A stretch of 64,000 nucleotides of DNA from Paenibacillus riograndensis SBR5 (GTDB taxonomy: Bacteria > Bacillota > Bacilli > Paenibacillales > Paenibacillaceae), in the NCBI RefSeq assembly GCF_000981585.1, contig NZ_LN831776.1, positions 4,013,187 to 4,077,186 of the forward strand, given 5' to 3'. Each line of letters begins with the position of its first letter. Positions within the stretch are counted from its first letter, which is position 1. Made by a program: the position numbers and the translations under genes. Below are positions 44,593-53,025 of the stretch, one piece after another. The notes under the pieces are model-generated. The model ran no database searches. It was given only the letters and a program-made list of their open reading frames with translations, and was not told where the DNA came from.

Positions 44593-46260
44593 CTAGACCT
44601 CAATAATGATAGGAAGAATCATCGGTCTGCGTTTCGTGCGTTCATATAGGAACTTACCCAGCGTTTCCTTGATCGTCTCCTTGATGATATTCCATTGGCC
44701 CAGGTCAGCCGCGCTCATTTTCTGCAAGGTAGAGGTAATCAGCTGATTGATCTCTTCCATCAGTGTGTCGGAGTTGCGCACATATACAAATCCGCGGGAG
44801 ATGGTATCGGGGTCGTTCAGGATTCGTCCGTCATTTTGGCTTAATGTAATCACTGTAATGAGGATTCCGTCGGCAGACAGCTGCCTCCGGTCGCGCAGTA
44901 CAACGTTGCCGATATCACCAATGCCGAGTCCATCGACGTAGATTTGTCCGGCCGTAATCCGTCCGCTTTGGCGAACATCCCCGGCATTTGATTCCACGAT
45001 ATCCCCGTTTTTCAGGATAAAGATGTTCTCATTCTTGACCCCCACGGCTTCGGCCAGCATGGAGTGATGATGAAGCATCCGGTATTCCCCGTGAATCGGG
45101 ATGAAATATTCAGGCTTCATCAAGGTAAGCATCAGCTTCAGCTCCTCCTGGCTGCCATGCCCCGATACATGAAGCTCACTGCGGGAACCATAGATTACAC
45201 GTGCCCCCAGCATGTACAGATTGTCCACAATTCTGGAAACGTTCCGCTCATTGCCTGGGATTGGATTCGCTGCGAGCAGGACCGTATCACCTTCACTGAT
45301 CTCAAGCTGTCTATGGCTGGAATTGGCCAGCCGGGATAACGCCGCCATGGGTTCGCCCTGGCTGCCGGTGCATAACACAGCGATCCTGCCGCGATCCATT
45401 TTGCCCGCTTCCGCAGGTTCTACCAGCATGCCTTCGGGGATGTTCAGATAGCCCAGCTCCTGGGCAACCCCGACGACATTGACCATGCTCCTGCCCAGCA
45501 GGGCGAGCTTGCGGCCGGTATGCCCGGCAGCGTCTACGATCTGCTGCAGGCGGTGCACATTCGACGCAAAGGTGGAGATAAAAATCCTGTTCTCCGCCTT
45601 ATGAAAGGCTTCCTCCAGATGGGCGCCTACTAGCCTTTCAGAAGGGGTGAAGCCCGGCCGCTCGGCATTCGTGCTCTCGGACAACAGAAACTTGACTCCT
45701 TTTTCACCGATCGCCGCCATTTTATGTATATCGGGATACTGCTTGTTGACGGGGGTCATATCGAACTTGAAATCGCCGGTATGAACCACAGTCCCCTCAG
45801 GGGTATCGAATACAATGCCTAGGCAATCCGGAATACTGTGGTTTGTCCGGAAAAAGGTAATCGTAATAGAGCCGAAATTCAGTGTGGACTCTGTATCAAT
45901 GCAATTTAGCTGGGTCTGGCGCAAGAGGCCGTGTTCCTTCAGTTTCGTCTGAATCAACCCGAGGGTCAGGCGGGAGGCATATACCGGAATATTCAGCTGT
46001 TTGAGAAAATAGGGAATTCCCCCAATGTGATCTTCATGTCCATGTGTCACCACAAGGGCTTTGACTTTGTCTGTATTGCTGAGCAGGTAGGAAATATCAG
46101 GAATGATAAGGTCAATCCCCAGTAAACTTTCATCCGGAAATTTGGATCCGCAATCTATAACGATGATGTCATCGGCGTATTGCAGAAGATACATATTTTT
46201 GCCAATTTCGTACACCCCTCCCAAAGCCGCAATCCACAGACGCTCACCAGTCATCTTCAT
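44593..46260 (-). CDS. Ribonuclease J paralogue
   Basis: A 555-residue metallo-beta-lactamase/beta-CASP RNase with 5'-3' exonuclease and endonuclease activity in mRNA decay and rRNA maturation. The zinc motif THGHEDHIGGIPYF, later His in FRTNHSIPD, HTGDFKFD, the beta-CASP STFASNVHRLQQIV and IPIHGEYRMLHHH are all intact, and the C-terminal domain is full length. The first ATG (46266) touches AGGAGG; the ATG at 46260, with 7 nt spacing, was chosen. Firmicutes usually carry RNase J1 and J2, and this isolated gene may be an additional or J2-type copy; which one cannot be decided here. Confidence 0.88.
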   Translation of the reverse strand: MKMTGERLWIAALGGVYEIGKNMYLLQYADDIIVIDCGSKFPDESLLGIDLIIPDISYLLSNTDKVKALVVTHGHEDHIGGIPYFLKQLNIPVYASRLTLGLIQTKLKEHGLLRQTQLNCIDTESTLNFGSITITFFRTNHSIPDCLGIVFDTPEGTVVHTGDFKFDMTPVNKQYPDIHKMAAIGEKGVKFLLSESTNAERPGFTPSERLVGAHLEEAFHKAENRIFISTFASNVHRLQQIVDAAGHTGRKLALLGRSMVNVVGVAQELGYLNIPEGMLVEPAEAGKMDRGRIAVLCTGSQGEPMAALSRLANSSHRQLEISEGDTVLLAANPIPGNERNVSRIVDNLYMLGARVIYGSRSELHVSGHGSQEELKLMLTLMKPEYFIPIHGEYRMLHHHSMLAEAVGVKNENIFILKNGDIVESNAGDVRQSGRITAGQIYVDGLGIGDIGNVVLRDRRQLSADGILITVITLSQNDGRILNDPDTISRGFVYVRNSDTLMEEINQLITSTLQKMSAADLGQWNIIKETIKETLGKFLYERTKRRPMILPIIIEV

Positions 46261-46266
46261 GCTCAT

Positions 46267-46592
46267 TCCTCCTTTTTTTGATTACGCATATTATGCATAT
46301 CACACCATGGGTTTATCCAAAGCGGGATGATTTTATATCTTGGGAAAGCAATACCGGAGGCGATGACAATCACTGCGGCGGGTTTATGATGGTATTCTCG
46401 AGATCAAAGGCGTACCTGCAGCGATGAGATTCTAAAGTATCAGACGCCGGGCAGAATGTTGATCATCTCATAGATTTTTGTCTATTTCGGTGTTAGTAAC
46501 CTACTAATATAGTTTAAGTAAGTGACGTAACAGCTTTTTCCAAGACCAGTTTGGATTTGCAAGAAAAAGAGCGGAACAGGGAATTTTTCGGT
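46267..46592. other. Intergenic stretch with no supported feature
   Basis: Between the RNase J gene and the tre promoter I see no reading frame with a ribosome binding site. An AT-rich segment near 46490-46530 carries GTTAGTAACCTACTAATA, with TAGTAA/TTACTA-like half sites that might be a regulator site, but no gene fits it. Confidence 0.4.
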
Positions 46593-46640
46593 TTGACAAC
46601 CTGTATATACAAGTGTAAAATCCATACTTGTATATACAGG
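46593..46640 (+). promoter_or_regulatory. Trehalose operon promoter with two TreR-type operators
   Basis: A -35 TTGACA (46593-46598) and -10 TAAAAT (46616-46621) are 17 bp apart. CCTGTATATACAAG (46600-46613) fills the spacer, and its exact reverse complement CTTGTATATACAGG (46627-46640) lies just downstream of the -10. The TGTATATACA core is the site of GntR-type TreR repressors, so double occupancy would strongly block transcription. Confidence 0.85.
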
Positions 46641-46687
46641 TAAAACGAATAGATAAATAGATACCGCATACGGGGAGGGACTTACAC

Positions 46688-48391
46688 ATGGAAACAACAC
46701 CGCAAGCTGACTGGTGGCGCAAGTCTACGGTATATCAGGTTTATCCCAAGAGCTTCAAGGACAGTACAGGCAGCGGGACAGGTGATATCCAGGGGCTAAC
46801 CGGCAAGCTTGACTATTTGCAGGAGCTGGGGATCGACATAGTGTGGCTGCAGCCGGTTTACGTATCTCCACAAAATGATAACGGTTACGATGTCGCAGAT
46901 TACCGGCAAATTGACCCCGCCTTTGGAACCATGGAGGATTTTGAAGAATTGATCCGGGAGCTGAAGAAACGCGGCATGCATCTGATGACCGATATCGTTG
47001 TCAACCATTCTTCTACAGAGCATCCGTGGTTTCAGGAGGCGAGGAAATCCAAGGACAATCCTTACAGGAATTATTACATCTGGCGGGACCCTGCACCGGA
47101 CGGAGGGGTACCCAATAACTGGCAGTCGAAGTTCGGCGGACCGGCTTGGCAATTCGATGAGATTACCGGCCAGTATTTCCTCACCCTGTTTGACAAGACA
47201 CAGGCAGACCTAAACTGGGAAAATGAGCAGGTTAGACAGGAAGTCGCTGACCTGATGATTTTTTGGGCGGAAAAAGGAGTGGACGGCTTCCGGATGGACG
47301 TCATCAATCTGATCTCCAAAGATCAGAGCTTTCCTGACGATGATCCAGCGGCCGTTCCGGGGGATGGGCGAAGATTCTATACCGATGGCCCCCGGGTCCA
47401 TGAATATATCAAAGAACTTTATGCTAAGGTCTTTGGGCCTTACAATCTGGTGACCGTGGGAGAGATGTCCTCAACCACCCTGGAGCACTGCATCCGCTAT
47501 TCCGCACCCGAAGAACGGGAGTTTTCCATGACCTTCAATTTCCATCACCTCAAGGTTGATTATAAGAATGGTCAGAAGTGGGAACTGCAGCCCTATGATT
47601 TTGCCGAACTGAAAGAGCTGTTCACCCGGTGGCAAACCGGAATGCAGCAGGCCGGCGGGTGGAATGCCCTCTTTTGGAATAATCATGACCAGCCCCGTGC
47701 CTTGTCCCGCTTCGCAGATGACGGGAAATACCGCAAGGAAAGCGCTAAAATGCTGGCTACAACACTTCACGGCATGCAGGGCACGCCCTATGTCTACCAA
47801 GGTGAGGAGCTGGGGATGCCCAATCCCGACTGGCATGATATCTCGGAATTCAATGACATTGAATCGAAGAACATGTACCGGATTCTGCAAGAGCGGGGAT
47901 TGTCAGGGGAGCAGGCGCTGGACATTATCCGGGAACGCTCCCGGGATAATTCGCGGACGCCGATGCAGTGGGATGCTTCCGGGCATGCCGGATTCACCAG
48001 CGGGACCCCCTGGCTGAAAGTGGACAGACGATACAAAGAAATCAATGTTCAAGCCGAGCAAATTGATCCAGACTCCATTTTTGCCCATTACAAGCAGTTA
48101 ATTCGTTTGCGGAAGCAAGAACCGGTCATAACAGACGGGATATTCAAAAGATTGGATGAAGGACATCCGCAGATTTTTGCCTATGCCAGAGTGGGTAACA
48201 CGGAGACGCTTATAGTCGTGTCCAGCTTCAGCGGTACGCAGGCCGGCTTTAGTTTTGCAGACGAATTCTGGTCCAGCCGCATCAACAGCCAAGCCGCTGA
48301 ACTGCTGATCGGCAATACGGAACAGACACCCGTGTGGAGCCAGTCCCTTGAGATTCCGCCTTACGGCTCTTATATGTGGATTATCCGCTAA
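46688..48391 (+). CDS. treA: Alpha,alpha-phosphotrehalase, GH13
   Basis: A 567-residue cytoplasmic enzyme splitting trehalose 6-phosphate into glucose and glucose 6-phosphate. GH13 motifs are DIVVNHSSTEHPWF, nucleophile in GFRMDVINLISKD, acid/base Glu in VTVGEMSSTTLEH and FWNNHDQPR. The SFKDSTGSGTGDIQGL opening is typical of TreA/TreC and oligo-1,6-glucosidases. The neighbouring trehalose PTS gene decides the assignment. The ATG at 46688 has GGGGAGGG upstream. It is the first gene of the treA-treP-treR operon. TreC is the Gram-negative name. Confidence 0.92.
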   Translation: METTPQADWWRKSTVYQVYPKSFKDSTGSGTGDIQGLTGKLDYLQELGIDIVWLQPVYVSPQNDNGYDVADYRQIDPAFGTMEDFEELIRELKKRGMHLMTDIVVNHSSTEHPWFQEARKSKDNPYRNYYIWRDPAPDGGVPNNWQSKFGGPAWQFDEITGQYFLTLFDKTQADLNWENEQVRQEVADLMIFWAEKGVDGFRMDVINLISKDQSFPDDDPAAVPGDGRRFYTDGPRVHEYIKELYAKVFGPYNLVTVGEMSSTTLEHCIRYSAPEEREFSMTFNFHHLKVDYKNGQKWELQPYDFAELKELFTRWQTGMQQAGGWNALFWNNHDQPRALSRFADDGKYRKESAKMLATTLHGMQGTPYVYQGEELGMPNPDWHDISEFNDIESKNMYRILQERGLSGEQALDIIRERSRDNSRTPMQWDASGHAGFTSGTPWLKVDRRYKEINVQAEQIDPDSIFAHYKQLIRLRKQEPVITDGIFKRLDEGHPQIFAYARVGNTETLIVVSSFSGTQAGFSFADEFWSSRINSQAAELLIGNTEQTPVWSQSLEIPPYGSYMWIIR

Positions 48392-48418
48392 AACAACGAT
48401 GAAAAAGGGGGAGCAGAT

Positions 48419-50419
48419 ATGGCTATTAACAGGCAGAATGTAGAAGAAATCGTAAAGGCCGTCGGAGGAAAAGAAAATATTGAAGCCGCTACACACTGTG
48501 TAACACGGCTGCGCTTTGCCTTGCATGATGAGAGCCAAGTGGATACAGACGCTCTGGAGAAAAACGACCTGGTCAAGGGCCATTTCTCCTCGCAAGGGCA
48601 ATTCCAGGTGATCATCGGCCCGGGGCTGGTGGACAAGGTATATGACGAAATGCTCAGCATTACTGGAGGGAGCAGGGCAACCAAGGACGAAGTGAAAACG
48701 GCGGCCAGCAAAAAGCAAAATCCGCTGCAGCAGGCGATCAAGACGCTGGCAGATATTTTCATCCCGATTCTGCCGGCCATCGTCATGGCGGGTCTGCTGC
48801 TGGGGATTAATAACATTCTTACGGGTCCTGGCATCTTTTTTGACAGCAAGTCTCTGGTCGAGGTCTATCCGCAGTGGAAGGATTTCGCTTCCATTATTAA
48901 TACGATTGCCAGCACCGCCTTCACCTTCCTTCCGGCTCTAATCGGCTGGTCGGCGGTAACACGCTTCGGAGGCAGTCCGCTGCTGGGGATCGTTCTCGGA
49001 CTTATTCTGGTTCATCCTGATTTGCTTAGCGCTTATGGTTATGCAGATGCCAAGGTGGAAGGCACCGTCCCGGTATGGGATCTGTTCGGCTGGCATGTCA
49101 ACAAAATCGGCTATCAGGGGCAGGTGCTGCCCGTGCTGGTGTCCGCTTATTTACTCGCCCGTCTGGAACGGTGGCTGAATCAAAAGGTGCCCGACTCCTT
49201 CAAACTGCTGATTGTAGCGCCAGTGGCTCTGCTGATTACCGGATTTTTGGCCTTCACGGTTATTGGACCCATTACCTTCGTCATCGCTAATGCAATCACA
49301 TCCGGACTGGTCAGCATCTTTGGCGGTTTTCCGGCGCTGGGCGGATTGATCTATGGAGGATTGTATGCGCTTCTGGTTATTACAGGAATGCATCATACCT
49401 TCCTGGCCGTCGATATCCAGCTGATTGGCTCGGAAGGCGGGACCTTCCTGTGGCCGATGCTTGCATTGTCGAACATTGCCCAGGGGGCTGCCGCACTCGG
49501 GATGATGTTTGTCGCCAAACAGGAAAAAACCAAGGGGCTGGCCGTCACCTCCTCGATCTCCGCTTTCTTGGGAGTTACGGAGCCTGCCATCTTCGGGGTG
49601 AACGTGCGCTTCAAATATCCTTTTATCTTCGGGATGCTGGGTTCAGCCATTGCCGGTGTGCTATTGGCTATGAATAATGTGCTTGCCTCTTCCATCGGGG
49701 TAGGCGGTATTCCCGGATTCCTGTCCATCTTCCCAAGCCAGTGGGGAGTGTTCTTCATCGGCATGGCAATCGTGCTGATTGTGCCTTTCACAGCCACCGT
49801 GCTGTTCGGAAAGGTCCGCAGCCGGGGAACGGATGAGGCTGAGCGTACGGACGATACTACTGCAAAAACCTCAAGCAAAACTGAGCCATCTGCTCCATCA
49901 CACGCACAGGTTCATACAGATTCCGTTCCGGTATCCAGTCCGGCTACAGCCGTTAACGTGCTGGAAGTCCTGTCACCTGTCCGGGGCAGAATTGTGCCTT
50001 TGGAGCAAGTGCCTGACCCGGCCTTCGCGGAGCGGCAGATGGGCAAAGGCGTAGCTGTGGAGCCATTCGAAGGAAAGGTAACCGCACCTTTTGATGCTAC
50101 AGTTGCCCATGTGATTAAGAGTAAACATGCCGTCATTCTGGAGCATGCCTCCGGTGTGCAGCTGCTGATTCATATTGGAATCAATACCGTATCCCTTAAG
50201 GGCAACGGATTCACTTCACATGTCGCCGCAGGTGATAAAGTGAAAGCCGGGCAGCTGTTGCTCGAATTTGACCGCGACGCCATAGCGGCGGCTGGTTACC
50301 CGCTGATCTCACCTATTATTGTCCCGGACGGACAAGATGTCATTGAGCGGGTGGAAGAACTCACCGGCGGAGATGAGGCTCACCGGGATGCCGTATTAAA
50401 GATCTATCTGCAAGGATAA
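48419..50419 (+). CDS. treP: PTS trehalose-specific EIIBCA component
   Basis: A 666-residue membrane transporter that takes up and phosphorylates trehalose. The N-terminal EIIB domain has the phospho-Cys in EAATHCVTRLRFAL. The EIIC channel follows from about residue 105 (IPILPAIVMAGLLLGINNIL) to about 460. After a Ser/Thr/Ala-rich linker, a full EIIA(Glc)-type domain (about 520-666) carries the phospho-His in VQLLIHIGINTVSLKG. Many Bacillus TreP proteins lack EIIA and borrow it, so this fusion makes the permease self-sufficient downstream of HPr. The gene lies 27 nt after treA. Confidence 0.93.
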   Translation: MAINRQNVEEIVKAVGGKENIEAATHCVTRLRFALHDESQVDTDALEKNDLVKGHFSSQGQFQVIIGPGLVDKVYDEMLSITGGSRATKDEVKTAASKKQNPLQQAIKTLADIFIPILPAIVMAGLLLGINNILTGPGIFFDSKSLVEVYPQWKDFASIINTIASTAFTFLPALIGWSAVTRFGGSPLLGIVLGLILVHPDLLSAYGYADAKVEGTVPVWDLFGWHVNKIGYQGQVLPVLVSAYLLARLERWLNQKVPDSFKLLIVAPVALLITGFLAFTVIGPITFVIANAITSGLVSIFGGFPALGGLIYGGLYALLVITGMHHTFLAVDIQLIGSEGGTFLWPMLALSNIAQGAAALGMMFVAKQEKTKGLAVTSSISAFLGVTEPAIFGVNVRFKYPFIFGMLGSAIAGVLLAMNNVLASSIGVGGIPGFLSIFPSQWGVFFIGMAIVLIVPFTATVLFGKVRSRGTDEAERTDDTTAKTSSKTEPSAPSHAQVHTDSVPVSSPATAVNVLEVLSPVRGRIVPLEQVPDPAFAERQMGKGVAVEPFEGKVTAPFDATVAHVIKSKHAVILEHASGVQLLIHIGINTVSLKGNGFTSHVAAGDKVKAGQLLLEFDRDAIAAAGYPLISPIIVPDGQDVIERVEELTGGDEAHRDAVLKIYLQG

Positions 50420-50432
50420 CTTTCATGATAAG

Positions 50433-51185
50433 ATGAGCATGGTGATTCTAGTGAACAAAAATATTTATTCGCACATCTATAATGATTACTCCGCACGGAT
50501 TCAATCGGGACAGCTTCAGGCGGGGAAGAAAATCCCTTCCGAGAGCCAGCTTGCCGCCGCTTACAGCACTTCAAGAGAAACGGTGCGCAAAGCGCTGCAA
50601 ATGCTCTCGGAGAACGGGTACATTCACAAGATCAAAGGCAAGGGATCATTTGTGCTGGATACGCAGCGCCTGAACTTTCCGGTCTCCGGCCTGATCAGCT
50701 TCAAGGAGGTTGCAGATCAGCTGGGGCGTTCGATCCGCACCATTGTCTATGAGAACAGCCTTGTTCCTTGTTCAAGCAGTGTGTCACAGCGTCTGCCTAT
50801 CAGGGAGAATGAACCCGTGTGGAAAGTGATCCGGGCAAGGGAGATCGAAGGCGAGAAGATTATCCTCGACAAGGATTATTTCCTGCCGTCCGTCGTTCCT
50901 TCCATACCGGCTGCTGCCGCTGAGGATTCCATATATGAATACCTGGAAGGCCAGCTGCATCTGCGGATCAGCTACGCCAAAAAGGAAATTTCGGTGGAAG
51001 AAGTGACCTCCGAAGATCGGCAGCTGCTCGACCTGCATGATTACCAGCATATCGTCGTTGTGCGCAACTACGTGCATCTCGTCGATACCCAGCTGTTTCA
51101 GTATACCGAGTCCCGCCACCGGCTGGATAAATTTCAGTTCGTAGATTTTGCCCGCCGGGCGCAAATGGAAGGTAACCCGTTATAA
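50433..51185 (+). CDS. treR: GntR-family trehalose operon repressor
   Basis: A 250-residue HutC/GntR-type repressor with an N-terminal winged helix (KIPSESQLAAAYSTSRETVR, KALQMLSENGYIHKIKGKGS) and a C-terminal UTRA effector domain (from about LGRSIRTIVYENSLVP to the end), expected to bind trehalose 6-phosphate. It closes the tre operon and should act on the paired TGTATATACA operators at 46600-46640. The start is uncertain: ATG 50433, ATG 50439 or GTG 50451 (giving VNKNIYSHIYNDY) are all possible, and none has an ideal ribosome binding site. Confidence 0.9.
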   Translation: MSMVILVNKNIYSHIYNDYSARIQSGQLQAGKKIPSESQLAAAYSTSRETVRKALQMLSENGYIHKIKGKGSFVLDTQRLNFPVSGLISFKEVADQLGRSIRTIVYENSLVPCSSSVSQRLPIRENEPVWKVIRAREIEGEKIILDKDYFLPSVVPSIPAAAAEDSIYEYLEGQLHLRISYAKKEISVEEVTSEDRQLLDLHDYQHIVVVRNYVHLVDTQLFQYTESRHRLDKFQFVDFARRAQMEGNPL

Positions 51186-51279
51186 CAGCAGCTCTAGTCC
51201 AGTACATCACAGGAATCAGCATACACTAAGGGTTAGAGTTGTTTTTAATCAACCGGTATGATAAAATGCACTTAATTTA

Positions 51280-51321
51280 ATGATTGGGGTTGAAAAGGAT
51301 AATGTAGGATTTTCTTGCTGA
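51280..51321 (+). CDS. Possible leader peptide upstream of the ABC-F gene
   Basis: A 13-codon frame, MIGVEKDNVGFSC, whose last four sense codons (GGA TTT TCT TGC) coincide exactly with the first arm of the attenuator at 51307-51318. That placement is what ribosome-mediated attenuation requires. A clear ribosome binding site is missing, and the ATG would lie close to the transcription start, so translation is uncertain. Confidence 0.4.
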   Translation: MIGVEKDNVGFSC

Positions 51322-51501
51322 TCCAGAAACGAATAAAACGTTACAATGCGATAGGTTTCGCATGTTTTATTATGTTTTAAGCAAGAAAGTTCCATTTTCT
51401 TTTCTCTCATACGATAGGTCCTTAATCTGCCCTTATATGGGCTTGATTTGCTGTATCTATTTGAGCTGCGAGAAATGAACTTTCTTGCGGCTTTTATTTT
51501 T
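51307..51501 (+). promoter_or_regulatory. Transcription attenuator of the ABC-F gene
   Basis: Three 12-nt segments compete. Segment A, GGATTTTCTTGC (51307-51318), pairs over its full length with segment B, GCAAGAAAGTTC (51381-51392). B also pairs perfectly with segment C, GAACTTTCTTGC (51477-51488). C forms the loop and right arm of a terminator, AGCTGCGAGAAA/TTTCTTGCGGCT (51464-51492) with TTTATTTTT behind it. When A:B forms, the terminator is free to form; when A is covered by a ribosome, B captures C and transcription continues. Another hairpin (51332-51371) fills the A-B loop. This is the known logic of drug-induced ABC-F leaders, inferred here from pairing alone. Confidence 0.8.
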
Positions 51502-51521
51502 GTATACAGGAGGACCACGCA

Positions 51522-53000
51522 ATGTCATTAATTAATGTTACCGGCCTTACTTTTGCCTATGAGGGCACCTACGATAACATCTTCGAGAACGTGAATTTTC
51601 AGATCGATACCGATTGGAAATTGGGGTTTACGGGAAGGAACGGAAGGGGAAAGACTACTTTTCTTCAACTGCTTCTCGGCAAACATGAATATAGCGGAAC
51701 CATTTCGGCTAAGGTTAACTTTGAATATTTCCCGTATCCGGTGCCTAACAAAGAGTACCATACGCTTGATGTGATCAGCGACATGTTTCCAGACTATGTT
51801 CACTGGCAATTCATGCGTGAGCTGTCGCTATTGCAGGTGGACGAAGACGTTCTGTACCGGCCCTTTGCCTCCTTATCCAATGGGGAGCAGACGAAGGTGC
51901 TGCTGGCTGCATTGTTCATTAAGGAAAACAGCTTTCTGTTGATCGATGAACCCACGAACCATTTGGACATGCATGCCCGGACGCTGGTCAGTGAATATCT
52001 GAATACCAAAAGCGGATATATTCTGGTCTCTCACGACCGATCCTTTCTGGATCACTGTGTAGACCACATTCTGTCCATCAACAAAACTAACATCGAGATT
52101 CAAAAAGGAAATTTCTCCAGCTGGTGGGAGAATAAGCGGAGACAGGATAACTTTGAGCTTGCCCAAAATGAGAAGCTTAGAAAAGACATCAAACGGCTGT
52201 CTGACTCTTCCAAACGCACGGGGAACTGGTCCCATGAAGTGGAGAAATCCAAAAACGGCACCCGGAATTCCGGCTCCAAGATAGACAAGGGCTACGTTGG
52301 CCATAAGGCAGCCAAAATGATGAAGCGCTCCAAATCTATTGAGCAAAGGCAGCAGTCGGCCATTACCGAAAAGTCCAAGCTGCTGAAAAATATTGAGAGC
52401 TCAGACACCCTGGAGATAACGCAGCTTGCTTACCATAAGAACATACTGGCGGAGCTGGAACAGGTCTCTATTTTTTATGGAGAGAAGCAGGTTTGCGCTA
52501 ATGTGAATTTTACGATTGAACAAGGGGAGCGGATCGCGCTTTCGGGTAAAAACGGCTCCGGAAAATCAAGCATCCTCAAATTAATCTGCGGCGAGGTTAT
52601 CCCTTATACGGGCAGCTTTATGAAGGATAGCCAATTGAAAATATCCTATGTGTCCCAAGACACTTCGCATTTGCAGGGCAGCTTAGCCGATTACATCCGG
52701 GACAACGGTATTGACGAGACCCTGTTCAAATCGATTTTGCGTAAGCTTGATTTTTCCAGAAATCAATTTGAGAAGGATCTGTCCACTTACAGCGGCGGTC
52801 AGAAGAAGAAGGTCCTGATTGCCAAAAGCCTGAGTGAACAAGTGCATCTGCACATTTGGGATGAGCCGCTGAATTTTATCGATGTCATTTCCCGGATGCA
52901 GATTGAGGAGCTGCTGCTGGAATATACGCCGACTATCCTTTTTGTGGAGCATGACCGCGAGTTCTGCAGCAACGTAGCTACGAAGACCATTGAACTTTGA
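51522..53000 (+). CDS. Lsa-type ABC-F ribosomal protection protein
   Basis: A 492-residue protein of two ABC ATPase domains without membrane segments. The N-terminus MSLINVTGLTFAYEGTYDNI and FTGRNGRGKTTFLQLLLGK are very close in pattern to Lsa proteins. Signatures are SNGEQTKVLLAALF and IDEPTNHLD in domain 1, and SGKNGSGKSSILKL and SGGQKKKVLIAKSL with WDEPLNFID in domain 2. A basic linker (about 210-300) is the antibiotic-resistance region. Lsa proteins bind the ribosomal E site and dislodge lincosamides, pleuromutilins and streptogramin A. The ATG at 51522 has AGGAGG upstream, directly after the attenuator. Confidence 0.88.
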   Translation: MSLINVTGLTFAYEGTYDNIFENVNFQIDTDWKLGFTGRNGRGKTTFLQLLLGKHEYSGTISAKVNFEYFPYPVPNKEYHTLDVISDMFPDYVHWQFMRELSLLQVDEDVLYRPFASLSNGEQTKVLLAALFIKENSFLLIDEPTNHLDMHARTLVSEYLNTKSGYILVSHDRSFLDHCVDHILSINKTNIEIQKGNFSSWWENKRRQDNFELAQNEKLRKDIKRLSDSSKRTGNWSHEVEKSKNGTRNSGSKIDKGYVGHKAAKMMKRSKSIEQRQQSAITEKSKLLKNIESSDTLEITQLAYHKNILAELEQVSIFYGEKQVCANVNFTIEQGERIALSGKNGSGKSSILKLICGEVIPYTGSFMKDSQLKISYVSQDTSHLQGSLADYIRDNGIDETLFKSILRKLDFSRNQFEKDLSTYSGGQKKKVLIAKSLSEQVHLHIWDEPLNFIDVISRMQIEELLLEYTPTILFVEHDREFCSNVATKTIEL

Positions 53001-53025
53001 ACCCGTTCAGGAAAGGGAAGCTTTC

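Noticed and set aside
51249..51518. Minus-strand frame of 89 codons in the ABC-F leader
   Set aside because: The region is explained by attenuator hairpins on the + strand; the frame has no start signals.
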